The notes under the pieces were generated by a model. It saw only the letters and a program-made list of their open reading frames with translations, did not search any database and was not told the origin of the DNA. A program made the translations under genes and the position numbers. Source: Gracilibacteraceae bacterium (GTDB lineage Bacteria; Bacillota; Desulfitobacteriia; Desulfitobacteriales; Syntrophobotulaceae). From it: a stretch of 5,450 nt of DNA. Numbering within the stretch: the stretch's first letter is position 1; each line of letters starts with the position of its first letter. The stretch covers positions 1-5,450 of the forward strand of contig JAISEW010000158.1 of NCBI GenBank assembly GCA_031263945.1, in the 5' to 3' direction. Below, in pieces: positions 5,313-5,450 of the stretch.

Positions 5313-5450
5313 TTAATCCCACAACCGTTCCAGCGCCGCGCGCGGATCTGCCGCTCCCGTGATCGGCCGGCCGACGACTAACAGGGAACTGCCGGCCGCT
5401 ATCGCTTCCGCCGGCGTCGTCACACGGGCCTGATCATCCGGCGCGCTCCC
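5313..5450 (-). CDS. pyrF: Orotidine 5'-phosphate decarboxylase, C-terminal 45 residues (5' end beyond the right edge)
   Basis: Decarboxylates OMP to UMP, the last step of de novo pyrimidine synthesis. The visible part reads DDQARVTTPAEAIAAG, then LLVVGRPITGAADPRAAL, then ERLWD and a TAA stop. DDQxRV-TPxxAIxxG followed by VVGRPIT is the characteristic C-terminal end of the PyrF barrel; the GR pair belongs to the phosphate-binding loop. The similar barrels TrpC and HisA do not end this way. It is first in the visible pyrF-metF-activation-protein series. No other pyrimidine gene follows it on the downstream side, so the operon changes pathway here. Confidence 0.92.
   Translation of the reverse strand, partial: GSAPDDQARVTTPAEAIAAGSSLLVVGRPITGAADPRAALERLWD

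Noticed and set aside
1..5450. CRISPR array, insertion sequence, phage or defence genes
   Set aside because: No regularly spaced direct repeats, no transposase or integrase motifs, no terminal repeats. All genes are housekeeping.

Overview
The window looks like a piece of a GC-rich Bacillota (Firmicutes) chromosome. The main evidence is a PolC-type replicative DNA polymerase encoded directly downstream of prolyl-tRNA synthetase, a gene order typical of that phylum. The GC-rich coding sequence and the Clostridia/Negativicutes-like style of the proteins fit an anaerobe, and Negativicutes is my guess, but the sequence alone does not settle the class. All five protein genes lie on the minus strand, so the layout is described from the right edge to the left.

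Right block (5450 to 3677): the end of pyrF (orotidine 5'-phosphate decarboxylase) is followed after 38 nt by metF (5,10-methylenetetrahydrofolate reductase). metF overlaps by 4 nt (GTGA) a stand-alone cobalamin-dependent methionine synthase activation-domain protein. The last two form a methionine/one-carbon unit: MetF makes methyl-tetrahydrofolate, and the activation protein probably rescues oxidised cobalamin on a methionine synthase encoded elsewhere.

Middle (3676 to 3344): a 333-nt AT-rich intergenic region. It holds a good sigma-70-type promoter for proS, a 15-bp palindrome just upstream of it, a second dyad, and several inverted repeats. A strong intrinsic terminator reads on the PLUS strand, against all the genes, and its T-tract lies inside the 3' end of the activation-protein gene. 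This suggests an unannotated plus-strand transcript.

Left block (3343 to 1): proS (complete, with INS editing domain) and polC (N-terminal 537 codons, running off the left edge), 4 nt apart. The most interesting point is that this PolC has the usual OB domain and PHP domain, but the DEDD 3'-5' exonuclease normally inserted within the PHP domain is absent and replaced by a loop of about 20 residues. All nine expected PHP metal ligands are present. Proofreading may therefore be done by the PHP domain or by a separate protein.
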